From assembly GCF_050633425.1 (NCBI RefSeq), contig NZ_JBOEGM010000020.1:248001-312000 (forward strand): a stretch of 64,000 bases of DNA. The letters are read 5' to 3'. Below, piece after piece: positions 18,229 through 26,864 of the stretch (the stretch's first letter is position 1; the number at the start of each line of letters is the position of its first letter). Made by a program: the position numbers and the translations under genes. The notes below the pieces were generated by a model that made no database searches, was not told the origin of the DNA, and saw nothing but the letters and a program-made list of their open reading frames with translations. Origin of the DNA: Pelagimonas sp050633425. GTDB taxonomy: Bacteria > Pseudomonadota > Alphaproteobacteria > Rhodobacterales > Rhodobacteraceae.

Positions 18229-18689
18229 TCGCTTATGATCCGCCGTCTGAGTTCCGGGTCCGGCAAAGCACACATGTCTGAGCGCCCAAACCAATCATAT
18301 CGATTGCGGGCAAGCCGAGCATAAAGCCAGTCCTGCACGGGCAACGGCACCAGCCGCAACACCACCAAAGGTTTCAACATGACGTGCAATCGCGGCGCAA
18401 TTCTCAAAATCGCGTCAAGCGAGCCATACGCCACCCCGCCGTCCACGACGAGCCAGCTTTGCGGATCTTTTGGATCAAATCCGTAGTGGCGCAAAAGCCC
18501 AGTGCCCAGTGATGATTGAACCGGTGCGATGCGCATTTGGTCATGCCGGTCCCATCTCGCAATGCGACGCGCCGAACCCGAACAAACCGCGCAATCTCCA
18601 TCCATGACAAGCAGCGTGAAACTGTCATCAAAATCAGGAACTTGCGCATCGTCTCGATAGGAATAGGCGGCTTTGGGCGCTGGACGCAT
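18225..18689 (-). CDS. DCC (DUF393) family thiol-disulfide oxidoreductase-like protein
   Basis: 154-residue protein of the DCC/DUF393 family, named for its DxxCxxC motif: here LLVMDGDCAVCSG at about residues 26-38. VPLPVQDWLYARLARNRY is typical of the family's C-terminal half. The fold is thioredoxin-like, so a redox role with the two Cys residues is plausible, but no substrate is known. It is translationally coupled to the DUF4166 gene downstream. The upstream gap to glpD is 60 bases, so it may be at the end of the glpD transcript. Confidence 0.85.
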   Translation of the reverse strand: MRPAPKAAYSYRDDAQVPDFDDSFTLLVMDGDCAVCSGSARRIARWDRHDQMRIAPVQSSLGTGLLRHYGFDPKDPQSWLVVDGGVAYGSLDAILRIAPRLHVMLKPLVVLRLVPLPVQDWLYARLARNRYDWFGRSDMCALPDPELRRRIISE

Positions 18690-18749
18690 GACATACCTCT
18701 TGCGTCACAGATAACCCGCGCATCGCCAAACGCAACTGTGTCAAATTGG

Positions 18750-20336
18750 TCAGGCCGCTTTGGTTGCCTGCTTGTCTTGCATCCACGCGTCGAGCGCAGC
18801 AATTTGCGCCTGATCCAAATGCAGACCCAGCTTGCCACGCCGCCACACGATGTCTTCGGCACAGGTGGCATATTCGCGCTCCATCAACCAAACGACTTCG
18901 GCCTCGCTCAGACCCGCACCAAAATCATGGCCCAGATCCTCAAAACCGCGCGCTTGCCCCAAAACCTCTGTCGCTTCGGTGCCATAGGCGCGGAACAGTC
19001 GCAAAACGGATTTCTGCGGTAAAAATGGGTATCTCTGGGCCAGTTTGGCAATGCGCGCCTCGACCTCCTCAACCGGGAAATGCCCACCGGGCAGCGCAAC
19101 ACCAGCGGTCCATTTACCTTCCATTCCATCAAAAAACGGTGTCAGCTTATCAAGCGCATTTTCGGCCAATCGCCGGTACGTGGTGATCTTGCCACCAAAC
19201 ACATGCAACACCGGTGCGCCGCCTGTTTCATCCACCTTAAGCACATAATCCCGTGTCGCCGCAGTGGCGCTTGATGCGCCATCATCATAGAGCGGCCGCA
19301 CGCCCGAATAAGTCCAGACCACATCCTCAGCGCACAGGTCTCTTTTGAAATAGTGACCTGCAAAATCAATAAGGTAATCGCGTTCCTGGTCGGTGCATAC
19401 AGGGCGTTCATCAAGGTTTTCATGCTCTGCATCAGTGGTGCCGATCAGGGTGAAATCCTGTTCGTAGGGAATGGCAAAGATGATGCGACCGTCAGTCCCC
19501 TGAAAGAAATAACACTTGTCATGATCATAGAGCTTCTTGGTTACGATGTGGCTACCCCGCACCAGACGCACGCCTTCGCGCGAATTAAGCCGTAGCGTTT
19601 CTTGCAGCACTTGCCCCACCCAAGGGCCGCCCGCATTCACCAAGACCTTGGCTTTGTGGCTGCGTGTTTCACCGCTGCGTTGATCGGTGGTTTCGATGAT
19701 CCAAATATCGTCTTCACGACGCGCGGATGTCACCTTGGTTTGCACCATGATTTTCGCCCCCCGCGCCTCTGCATCGCGAGCATTTAGGACCACCAAGCGT
19801 GCATCTTGCACCCAACAATCAGAATATTCATACGCGGTTTCAAACCGTTCATCTATGGGGGCCCCTTCGGGCGTCCCGCTCAGAGTCACGGTTTTGGTCC
19901 CTGGCAGAATTTTGCGCCCGCCAAGATGGTCATACATGAACAGCCCCAACCGGATAAGCCACGCGGGGCGTCGGCCTTTCATCCACGGCATAAAGGTTGT
20001 CAAAAGTCGCGATGTTGGCGTGTCGGAATCAAACCGCATGTCTTTGTGGTAGGGCAACACGAACCGCATCGGCCAGCTGATATGCGGCAACGCACGCAGC
20101 AATTCTTCGCGCTCGATCAAAGCTTCGCGTACCAGACGCACCTTGAAAAACTCCAGATACCGCAGACCACCGTGGAACAGTTTTGTCGATGCAGAAGACG
20201 TCGCCGAGGCCAGATCATTCATTTCTGCCAAGGTCACCGACATGCCACGCCCGGCCGCGTCGCGCGCAATTCCGACACCATTGATCCCGCCACCAATGAC
20301 AAAAAGGTCAGAAATTTTCGAATCCGCGCTGTGCAT
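18750..20336 (-). CDS. glpD: Aerobic glycerol-3-phosphate dehydrogenase
   Basis: 528-residue FAD enzyme, glycerol-3-phosphate + quinone to dihydroxyacetone phosphate + quinol, peripheral on the inner membrane. The N-terminal dinucleotide motif FVIGGGINGVGIARDAAGRG, the SSASTKLFHGGLRYLE motif, and the later GTTDAEHE and YSGVRPLYDDG motifs are all characteristic. The C-terminal helical domain (from about residue 395) is complete, so this is the full-length form. AGGAGG lies seven bases before the ATG. It is divergent from nasT with about 210 bases between. It works with GlpK at 10518-12002. Confidence 0.97.
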   Translation of the reverse strand: MHSADSKISDLFVIGGGINGVGIARDAAGRGMSVTLAEMNDLASATSSASTKLFHGGLRYLEFFKVRLVREALIEREELLRALPHISWPMRFVLPYHKDMRFDSDTPTSRLLTTFMPWMKGRRPAWLIRLGLFMYDHLGGRKILPGTKTVTLSGTPEGAPIDERFETAYEYSDCWVQDARLVVLNARDAEARGAKIMVQTKVTSARREDDIWIIETTDQRSGETRSHKAKVLVNAGGPWVGQVLQETLRLNSREGVRLVRGSHIVTKKLYDHDKCYFFQGTDGRIIFAIPYEQDFTLIGTTDAEHENLDERPVCTDQERDYLIDFAGHYFKRDLCAEDVVWTYSGVRPLYDDGASSATAATRDYVLKVDETGGAPVLHVFGGKITTYRRLAENALDKLTPFFDGMEGKWTAGVALPGGHFPVEEVEARIAKLAQRYPFLPQKSVLRLFRAYGTEATEVLGQARGFEDLGHDFGAGLSEAEVVWLMEREYATCAEDIVWRRGKLGLHLDQAQIAALDAWMQDKQATKAA

Positions 20337-20499
20337 AAAGGCCTCCTATGGCTTGCCTCCGACAAATGCCACAAAACCAGAAAAAGGAAAAGTAAAATGT
20401 TCGTAAAAGTGCGATTCAACACCAAAGCGAAAATTCACCCACGCGCGCCGCTTGTTGCCGCCTGTTTTTTAGGCACAAGGGACCGCCGCGACCTAAAAT

Positions 20500-20512
20500 G
20501 CTGCATTGCAGC
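20500..20512 (+). promoter_or_regulatory. GCTGCATTGC(A/G)GC motif upstream of nasT
   Basis: GCTGCATTGCAGC lies 35 bases before the nasT start. The same 13-mer with one change, GCTGCATTGCGGC, occurs at 22339-22351 upstream of nrtA. Presence in the two upstream regions of one regulon suggests a regulator site (for example nitrogen control), but the binding protein is unknown. Confidence 0.4.
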
Positions 20513-20547
20513 TTTACATTCCGGCGCTGAGACGATGTTCATCGCGC

Positions 20548-21132
20548 ATGTCCAATATGCTTTCTATTGTAGTGGTCGAGCCGGACCGGGACCGTGCCTT
20601 GCAAATCATCGACAGTTTGCGCACGGCAGGTGAGTATGAAATCCGGGTGATTTCAGAAACCACCGGGTTGGCGCGCCAGGTCCATCAGCACAATCCCGAC
20701 GTGGTCCTGATCGACCTTGAAAACCCATCCCGCGACATGCTCGAAGAATTGGCGCTCGCCTCTGGCCCCCAGGATCGCGCCGTTGCGATGTTTGTGGATC
20801 GCAGCAAAGAAGGCCTCTCTGCCGCCGCAGTCGAGGCCGGTGTCTCGGCCTATGTTGTTGGCGGAATGCAGCCAGAGCGCGTCACTCCGGTGCTCGAAGC
20901 CGCCATTGCCCGGTTCCGCCTGTTTCAACGCATGCGCGCCGAGTTGGCCGAAACCAAACGCGCGCTTGAAGAACGCAAAGTCATTGACCGCGCCAAGGGC
21001 ATGATCATGAAAGCCCGAGGTGTGACAGAAGACGAAGCCTATGCGCTGTTGCGCAAAACCGCGATGGACCAAAACCGGCGCATGGCAGATGTCGCCGAAG
21101 CCTTGGTCACTGCGGCAGGATTACTATCATGA
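20548..21132 (+). CDS. nasT: NasT, ANTAR-type nitrate antiterminator
   Basis: 194 residues: a receiver-like N-terminal domain and a C-terminal ANTAR RNA-binding domain (about residues 135-190, with ERKVIDRAKGMIMKARG and then EDEAYALLRKTAMDQNRRMAD). In Paracoccus and Azotobacter, NasT binds a two-hairpin leader RNA and prevents termination ahead of nitrate assimilation genes; NasS holds it back when nitrate is absent. The leader between nasS and nrtA here has a terminator hairpin, as this model needs. The start is ATG 20548 or 20557. The stop overlaps the nasS ATG by four bases, giving balanced NasS/NasT synthesis. Confidence 0.93.
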   Translation: MSNMLSIVVVEPDRDRALQIIDSLRTAGEYEIRVISETTGLARQVHQHNPDVVLIDLENPSRDMLEELALASGPQDRAVAMFVDRSKEGLSAAAVEAGVSAYVVGGMQPERVTPVLEAAIARFRLFQRMRAELAETKRALEERKVIDRAKGMIMKARGVTEDEAYALLRKTAMDQNRRMADVAEALVTAAGLLS

Positions 21133-22307
21133 GAAATACACTTCTTCCGATCGGTTTCATCCCTCTGGTTGATGCCGCCCCGTTGATCATCGCCCAGGAA
21201 ATGGGTTTTGCGGCCCAAGAAGGTTTGGCGCTGGATCTCAAACGCGCGCCCTCTTGGTCGAGCCTGCGGGATATGTTGACGTTTGGACAGGTCGACGCGG
21301 CCCATATGTTGTCGCCCGTTCCGGTTGCCACTGCGCTGGGTCTGGGCGGAGCAGGTGTCGCGCTGGACGCCATTATGGTCACCTCGATCAATGGCAATGT
21401 GATTGGTGTTGGCAAAGAATTGGCCGACCAATTGCATGCCGATGGGCATACCTTCGGTTTCGATGACCCGAATTGTGCAGGCCGCGCCCTACGCGCGGCG
21501 GCAAAATCGCCATTGCGCATTGGGGTGCCGTTTCCATTCTCTATGCATGCGCAACTTTTGCAGTATTGGCTCAATGCGCTTGGCCCCTCTGCGCCCCAAG
21601 ATCTGGAAATCCGTACCGTCCCCCCTGCCCTCATGGCCGACGCCTTGCGCGCCAAAGAGGTCGACGCCTTTTGTGTCGGCGAACCGTGGGGCTCCATCTC
21701 TGTCGATCAAAGTCAGGGGTCGCTCTTGCTTCCCGGTTCCGCGATTTGGCAACGGGCCCCAGAAAAGGTTCTCGCAGTTCGTCAGGACTGGGCCAATTCG
21801 GAAACTGATCTTGCGCATCGGTTGATCCGGGCCATTTGGCGCGCCTGTCATTGGCTCAGCGATCCAAGCTCTCGGATTCTGGCCGCGGAAATCTTGTCGC
21901 GCGCCGTCTATTTGAATTTGCCCACCGAAGTCATAGACCGCGCCCTGTCTGGCACTTTGACCATCACTCCAAGCGGCCAGCAACGGTCAGCGCCGGGTTT
22001 TGTTGAGTTCCACAGCGGGGCGGCAAATTTTCCGTGGCGCAGCCAGGCACAATGGATCGCTGGCCAATTGGCCACGCGGTTGCGATTGAACCAAACGGAG
22101 GCAATGGACGCGGCCAAGGACGTGTTCCGGTCCGATATCTATCGTTCGGCCCTGCGCGGAGTGACCGCGAATCTACCCGGAGCATCCTCCAAGATCGAAG
22201 GTGCCAACCAGTCATCTGTTACCCTCGCATCAGAAACCGGCTCCCTGATTCTCCCTCCGGACCGCTTCTTTGACGGCTCAATTTTTGACCCTAGCCACAA
22301 CGCGTGA
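21129..22307 (+). CDS. nasS: NasS, cytoplasmic nitrate sensor
   Basis: 392-residue homologue of the NrtA nitrate-binding protein: LPIGFIPLVDAAPLIIAQEMGF, SWSSLRDMLTFGQVDAAHML and VDAFCVGEPWGS are family motifs. Unlike the NrtA at 22581-23948 it has no signal peptide, so it acts in the cytoplasm. NasS binds nitrate or nitrite and then lets go of NasT, freeing it to act on leader RNA. The gene follows nasT with an ATGA overlap. The assignment as NasS rather than a transporter protein rests on the missing export signal and on nasT coupling. Confidence 0.92.
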   Translation: MRNTLLPIGFIPLVDAAPLIIAQEMGFAAQEGLALDLKRAPSWSSLRDMLTFGQVDAAHMLSPVPVATALGLGGAGVALDAIMVTSINGNVIGVGKELADQLHADGHTFGFDDPNCAGRALRAAAKSPLRIGVPFPFSMHAQLLQYWLNALGPSAPQDLEIRTVPPALMADALRAKEVDAFCVGEPWGSISVDQSQGSLLLPGSAIWQRAPEKVLAVRQDWANSETDLAHRLIRAIWRACHWLSDPSSRILAAEILSRAVYLNLPTEVIDRALSGTLTITPSGQQRSAPGFVEFHSGAANFPWRSQAQWIAGQLATRLRLNQTEAMDAAKDVFRSDIYRSALRGVTANLPGASSKIEGANQSSVTLASETGSLILPPDRFFDGSIFDPSHNA

Positions 22308-22338
22308 CTAAAAAATAGGCGAAAAATTCGGTCAAAGC

Positions 22339-22535
22339 GCTGCATTGCGGCATTTCCCTTAAAATCCTTTGCAGTGGCAGCATTCCCTAAGCCACACTCA
22401 TAACTAGGGTAGCAACGACGCCACCTGACATAACATTCACCCAAAGCGCCGATAGCTTTGGGCGTTTCAGAGCAAAGCCGCTCGACATATTGCCCTCCTC
22501 CCTTGGCGATTTGTCTGCGGCTTTCTTCGTTTTCG
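22339..22535 (+). ncRNA. Candidate NasT-responsive leader RNA of the nrtA operon
   Basis: The 273 bases between nasS and nrtA hold several inverted repeats in order. CCCTA/TAGGG lies at 22385-22409. A perfect 8-bp hairpin CCCAAAGC/GCTTTGGG lies at 22440-22462 with a 7-nt loop. An 8-bp terminator-like hairpin AAAGCCGC/GCGGCTTT lies at 22474-22524. GCTTTG of the middle hairpin (22455-22460) can instead pair with CAAAGC (22473-22478), which overlaps the first arm of the terminator, so the structures exclude each other. This is the arrangement expected for antitermination by NasT. Structures were found by eye, without energy calculation, and the canonical ANTAR hexaloop pair was not confirmed. 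Confidence 0.6.
22474..22533 (+). terminator. Terminator hairpin in the nrtA leader
   Basis: Outer arms AAAGCCGC (22474-22481) and GCGGCTTT (22517-22524) enclose an inner helix ATTGCC/GGCGAT (22489-22494 with 22505-22510, one G-U pair) and a 10-nt pyrimidine loop. CTTCGTTTT follows. It ends 48 bases before the nrtA start, so it would stop transcription before the operon unless prevented. Confidence 0.6.
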
Positions 22536-22580
22536 GCCCATCCGGCCAAAACACAACATCCGAAAAAGGAAATGATCCTG

Positions 22581-23948
22581 ATGAAAAAGCTGTTTTGCGC
22601 ACTGGCAGCCACCACCGCCCTCACATCCCCCGCATTTGCCGAAATGCTGGAGCTGGAAAAGGACGAGCTGACCTTTGGCTTCATCAAACTGACTGACATG
22701 GCCCCTCTGGCCGTTGCCTATGAACAGGGTTTCTTTGACGATGAGGGGCTGTTTGTGACCCTCGAAGCACAGGCGAACTGGAAAGTTCTGCTTGATGGTG
22801 TGATCGACGGCACTTTGGACGGCGCGCATATGCTGGCCGGTCAGCCGCTCGCCGCGACCATCGGCTACGGTACAGAAGCCCATATCATCACGCCTTTTTC
22901 AATGGATTTGAACGGCAACGGCATCACCTTGTCCAACGACGTTTGGGACATGATCAAACCTGATCTACCGGTTGATGCAGACGGCAAAATCATCCATCCG
23001 ATCTCGGCCAGCCACCTAAAACCAGTGATCGAAAGCTATCAGGCCAAGGGTAAGCCCTTTAACATGGGCATGGTCTTCCCAGTGTCGACACACAACTATG
23101 AATTGCGCTACTGGCTGGCTGCTGGCGGTATCAACCCCGGCTACTACAGCCCCGAAAACGTAACAGGTCAGATCAACGCCGAAGCGTTCCTGTCTGTGAC
23201 ACCTCCTCCCCAAATGCCAGCGACGCTCGAAGCGGGCACCATCGACGGGTACTGTGTGGGTGAGCCTTGGAACCAGCAAGCCGTGTTCAAGGGCATCGGT
23301 GTCCCTGTGATCACCGATTACGAATTGTGGAAGAACAACCCGGAAAAAGTGTTTGGTATCAATGCCAGCTTTGCCGAGGAAAACCCAAACACCACGCTTG
23401 CGGTGACCAAAGCTCTGATCCGCGCAGCCCAGTGGCTTGATGAAAACGACAATGCCAACCGCGAAGCGGCTGTGGAGATCCTGTCGCGTCCTGATTATGT
23501 CGGTGCAGATGCCGAAGTGATCGCAGCCTCTATGACCGGGACCTTTGAATATGAGAAAGGGGACAAGCGCGACGTTCCAGACTTCAACGTCTTCTTCCGT
23601 CACTATGCGACGTATCCTTTCTACTCTGACGCGATCTGGTATCTGACCCAAATGCGCCGCTGGGGCCAGATCCCTGAGGCCAAGCCAGACAGCTGGTACG
23701 ACGAGGTGGCCAAATCGGTCTACAAGCCAGAAATCTATCTCGAAGCGGCGAAATTGCTGGTCGAAGAGGGTCTGGTTAATGAGGCCGACTTCCCATGGGA
23801 CAGCGACGGTTACAAAGCGCCAACACCGGCGACCGATATCATCGACGGCATCGGTTACGACGGCAAAGCGCCCAACGCTTACCTCGATAGCCTGCCGATT
23901 GGTCTGAAAGCTGATCAGCGCGTCATCGGTTCCAACATCGAAGGCTAA
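22581..23948 (+). CDS. nrtA: Nitrate ABC transporter substrate-binding protein
   Basis: 455 residues with a cleavable signal peptide (MKKLFCALAATTALTSPAFA); no lipobox Cys, so a soluble periplasmic protein. The mature part has the NrtA/CmpA family motifs FGFIKLTDMAPLAVAYEQGFF in the first domain, LDGAHMLAGQPLAA, and IDGYCVGEPWNQQAVF around the ligand cleft. It delivers nitrate (and probably nitrite) to NrtB. The ATG at 22581 is preferred over 22572 because AAGGA is ten bases upstream of the former and almost touching the latter. It is the first gene after the leader terminator, so NasT control would apply to it and all downstream genes. Confidence 0.93.
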   Translation: MKKLFCALAATTALTSPAFAEMLELEKDELTFGFIKLTDMAPLAVAYEQGFFDDEGLFVTLEAQANWKVLLDGVIDGTLDGAHMLAGQPLAATIGYGTEAHIITPFSMDLNGNGITLSNDVWDMIKPDLPVDADGKIIHPISASHLKPVIESYQAKGKPFNMGMVFPVSTHNYELRYWLAAGGINPGYYSPENVTGQINAEAFLSVTPPPQMPATLEAGTIDGYCVGEPWNQQAVFKGIGVPVITDYELWKNNPEKVFGINASFAEENPNTTLAVTKALIRAAQWLDENDNANREAAVEILSRPDYVGADAEVIAASMTGTFEYEKGDKRDVPDFNVFFRHYATYPFYSDAIWYLTQMRRWGQIPEAKPDSWYDEVAKSVYKPEIYLEAAKLLVEEGLVNEADFPWDSDGYKAPTPATDIIDGIGYDGKAPNAYLDSLPIGLKADQRVIGSNIEG

Positions 23949-24062
23949 GCCTACGCTTTCACCCAAGCGCCAAAATGGGACGGCGGGTGGGGCGACGTGC
24001 ACAGCACAAGCGTCACCCCCGTCCAAAAATACCCCAAGGATATAGTCCAAGGACACCCCCCC

Positions 24063-25148
24063 ATGACTGCCATCGACCCAGACAGCCTAAACCAAGACGC
24101 CGAAGCAGAAGCCCGCCGCGCCCGTCTTTTCACCCGGATCAACGCCGCCGATAAGTGGTTCCAAGTTCTGGGCCTCGCGTGGCTCACCCCAATCCTCAAA
24201 GCCGCCGCCGGTGACAATCCCCGCGCGCAAGTCAAAGATATCTGGACCCTTTTGGGCGTACCGGTTCTGGCCATTGCGGCCTTCCTGATGCTTTGGGCGA
24301 CGCTTGCACCACAGGTTCAAACCTCGCTGGGTGCGATCCCTGGCCCTTCCGCCGTTTGGACCGAAGCCAAGCTGCTGCACCAAGACGCGATTGCCAAAGC
24401 CGAAAAGAAAGAACAGCACGAAGAGCGCGTCGCCAAGCGCAACGAGCGTTTCATCGCGCAGGGTAAGCCGGAAAAAGTCAAAGACATTCCCTACACCGGC
24501 TCGCCGAGCTACTATCAACAAATCTGGACCTCTATCAAAACCGTATTTTTCGGCTTTTTGATTGCCTCCGCCATCGCCATTCCGCTCGGTATTCTCGCGG
24601 GTCTGTCACCAAGCGCCAATGCTGCGATCAACCCGCTTGTCCAGATTTTCAAACCGGTTTCTCCGCTGGCTTGGTTGCCTATCGTCACCATGGTTGTCTC
24701 CGCCCTTTACGCCACCAATGACGGGCTGTTTTCCAAGAGCTTCCTCGTCTCAGCCATCACCGTTACGCTGTGCTCGCTCTGGCCCACGCTGATCAACACT
24801 GCGCTCGGTGTTGCCTCCATCGACAAGGATTTGATCTCGGTTTCCAAAGTTCTGAAAATGAACACCTGGACCAAAATCACCAAGCTGGTGCTGCCATCGG
24901 CGCTACCGCTGATTTTCACCGGCCTTCGTCTGTCGCTTGGTGTTGGCTGGATGGTTCTGATCGCTGCGGAAATGCTGGCGCAAAACCCCGGTCTTGGCAA
25001 ATTTGTCTGGGATGAATTCCAGAACGGTTCAAGCCAGTCACTTGCCAAAATCATCGTTGCGGTTCTGACCATCGGTATCATCGGCTTCCTGCTCGACCGG
25101 GTCATGTACGCTCTGCAATCGCTCTTCACCTTCTCGAACAATCGGTGA
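24063..25148 (+). CDS. nrtB: Nitrate ABC transporter permease
   Basis: 361-residue permease of the BPD/NrtB type, longer at the N-terminus than most (one membrane helix near residues 60-80, then a charged Lys/Glu-rich loop, about 108-150, before the core helices). The EAA loop is DLISVSKVLKMNTWTKITKLVLPSALP split over residues about 261-287, and LRLSLGVGWMVLIAAEML follows, typical for nitrate, taurine and sulfonate permeases. It forms the homodimeric channel driven by the fused ATPase encoded next. The start ATG at 24063 follows a C-rich stretch with no clear ribosome site. The stop lies five bases before the next gene's ATG. Confidence 0.92.
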   Translation: MTAIDPDSLNQDAEAEARRARLFTRINAADKWFQVLGLAWLTPILKAAAGDNPRAQVKDIWTLLGVPVLAIAAFLMLWATLAPQVQTSLGAIPGPSAVWTEAKLLHQDAIAKAEKKEQHEERVAKRNERFIAQGKPEKVKDIPYTGSPSYYQQIWTSIKTVFFGFLIASAIAIPLGILAGLSPSANAAINPLVQIFKPVSPLAWLPIVTMVVSALYATNDGLFSKSFLVSAITVTLCSLWPTLINTALGVASIDKDLISVSKVLKMNTWTKITKLVLPSALPLIFTGLRLSLGVGWMVLIAAEMLAQNPGLGKFVWDEFQNGSSQSLAKIIVAVLTIGIIGFLLDRVMYALQSLFTFSNNR

Positions 25149-25153
25149 TCGCC

Positions 25154-26860
25154 ATGACAGACCAAATGACAGCACCCACAAGCCTTCTGAAGTTCGAAAA
25201 CGCCAACAAAAGCTTCGGTGAAGGCACTCACCGCACCGAAGTTCTCAAGAACATCAACCTCGACATCCAGGAAGGCGAATTCCTCGTCATCCTCGGATTT
25301 TCGGGCACTGGCAAAACAACTCTGGTCAATCTGATGGCCGGTCTGGAACAGCCAAGTTCGGGCAGTGTCACCTTCAAAGGCAAGCCAATCAAAGAGCCAA
25401 GCCCAGAGCGCGGCGTGATTTTTCAAAGCTATTCTTTGATGCCATGGTTGACCGTGACGGGCAATGTCCGCCTTGCCCTCGACTCGGTCTTTCCAAAGAT
25501 GCCGACGCAGGAAAAAATACAAAAGGTTGAGCAATTTGTACAAATGGTCGGCCTCTCGCACGCCGCCCATCGCCGCCCGGCCGAACTTTCGGGCGGTATG
25601 CGTCAGCGGGTCAACGTTGCCCGTGCCTTGGCGATGGATCCTGAAATGCTGCTCTTGGATGAGCCGCTGTCAGCGCTCGATGCCCTTACCCGCGCCAATC
25701 TTGCCGATGAGATCGTCAAGATTTGGGATGAGAGCAAAAAGACCTGCGTCTTGATCACCAATGACGTGGACGAGGCCATTTTGGTTGGCGACCGTATCGT
25801 CGCGCTAAACCCGGACGGCACCCTCGGCGAAGAGTTCAAGGTCGACATCCCGCGCCCGCGAGATCGGACTGAAATGAACAATGATGAGGTGTTCAAAGCC
25901 CTGCGCGCCAAGGTCACCACCTATCTGATGGATGTGGGGATCAAGGGCAAAGTGGAAGGCTCGAAAACCCTACCCGATGTCACCCCAATCCACGGTGTAC
26001 CAACAGCGGTGGTTGAGGCGCAAAAAGGTCTGATCGAAGAACGTTTCCTCGACTTTTCGCAGCTTCACAAAATCTATCCGACCCCCAAAGGGCCTTTGAC
26101 CGTTGTCGAAGACTTCAACCTCAAAATCAATCGTGGTGAGTTTATCTCGCTCATCGGTCACTCGGGCTGCGGTAAATCCACGGTTCTGACCATGGCCGCT
26201 GGCCTCAACGACATTTCCAAGGGCGCGATCAAACTTGATGGGCGACACGTCGAAGGCGCCGATCCGGAACGCGCCGTTGTGTTCCAATCGCCCAACCTGT
26301 TCCCATGGCTTAGCGCCCGCGAAAACTGTGCCATCGGGGTCGATAAAGTCTATCCCAAGGCCTCCATGGCCGAACGTCAGGACGTTGTTGAATACTACCT
26401 AGAACGCGTTGGTTTGGCAGACGCGATGGACCGTCCGGCGCATTCCATGTCGAACGGGATGAAGCAGCGCGTTGGGATTGCCCGCGCCTTCTCACTCAGC
26501 CCGAAACTGCTCTTGTTGGATGAACCTTTTGGCATGCTCGACAGCCTCACCCGCTGGGAGTTGCAAGAGGTTCTGATGGAAGTCTGGAGCCGCACCAAAG
26601 TGACCGCGATCTGCGTCACCCACGACGTTGACGAAGCGATTTTGCTGGCGGATCGCGTGGTCATGATGACGAACGGACCACAGGCCACCATCGGCAAAAT
26701 CACCGATGTTGATCTGCCGCGTCCGCGCACCCGCAAAGCGCTGCTCGAACATCCTGATTATTACAATTACCGGCAGGAAGTGCTCGATTTCCTTGAGGAA
26801 TATGAGCACGGGGCCAAGCCCAAGCCGAAACCAGCCCCAACCACAATTGCGGCGGAGTAA
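25154..26860 (+). CDS. nrtC: Nitrate ABC transporter ATPase, two fused nucleotide-binding domains
   Basis: 568 residues holding two ABC ATPase domains in one chain instead of separate subunits. Domain 1 (about 10-255) has Walker A GFSGTGKTT (48-56), signature LSGG (145-148) and Asn203 where the switch His is expected (ITNDVDEA). Domain 2 (about 295-540) has Walker A GHSGCGKST (335-343), a changed signature MSNG (432-435) and a normal switch His490 (VTHDVDEA). The two atypical positions would meet in the same composite ATP site, so the enzyme may have one active and one degenerate site. A GTG at 25145 overlapping the nrtB stop is an alternative start. It covers the roles of NrtC and NrtD. Confidence 0.9.
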   Translation: MTDQMTAPTSLLKFENANKSFGEGTHRTEVLKNINLDIQEGEFLVILGFSGTGKTTLVNLMAGLEQPSSGSVTFKGKPIKEPSPERGVIFQSYSLMPWLTVTGNVRLALDSVFPKMPTQEKIQKVEQFVQMVGLSHAAHRRPAELSGGMRQRVNVARALAMDPEMLLLDEPLSALDALTRANLADEIVKIWDESKKTCVLITNDVDEAILVGDRIVALNPDGTLGEEFKVDIPRPRDRTEMNNDEVFKALRAKVTTYLMDVGIKGKVEGSKTLPDVTPIHGVPTAVVEAQKGLIEERFLDFSQLHKIYPTPKGPLTVVEDFNLKINRGEFISLIGHSGCGKSTVLTMAAGLNDISKGAIKLDGRHVEGADPERAVVFQSPNLFPWLSARENCAIGVDKVYPKASMAERQDVVEYYLERVGLADAMDRPAHSMSNGMKQRVGIARAFSLSPKLLLLDEPFGMLDSLTRWELQEVLMEVWSRTKVTAICVTHDVDEAILLADRVVMMTNGPQATIGKITDVDLPRPRTRKALLEHPDYYNYRQEVLDFLEEYEHGAKPKPKPAPTTIAAE

Positions 26861-26864
26861 ACCT

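Noticed and set aside
22371..22395. Possible sigma-54 promoter (TGGC element) upstream of nrtA
   Set aside because: TGGCAG is present but no TTGC element lies at the required spacing downstream.
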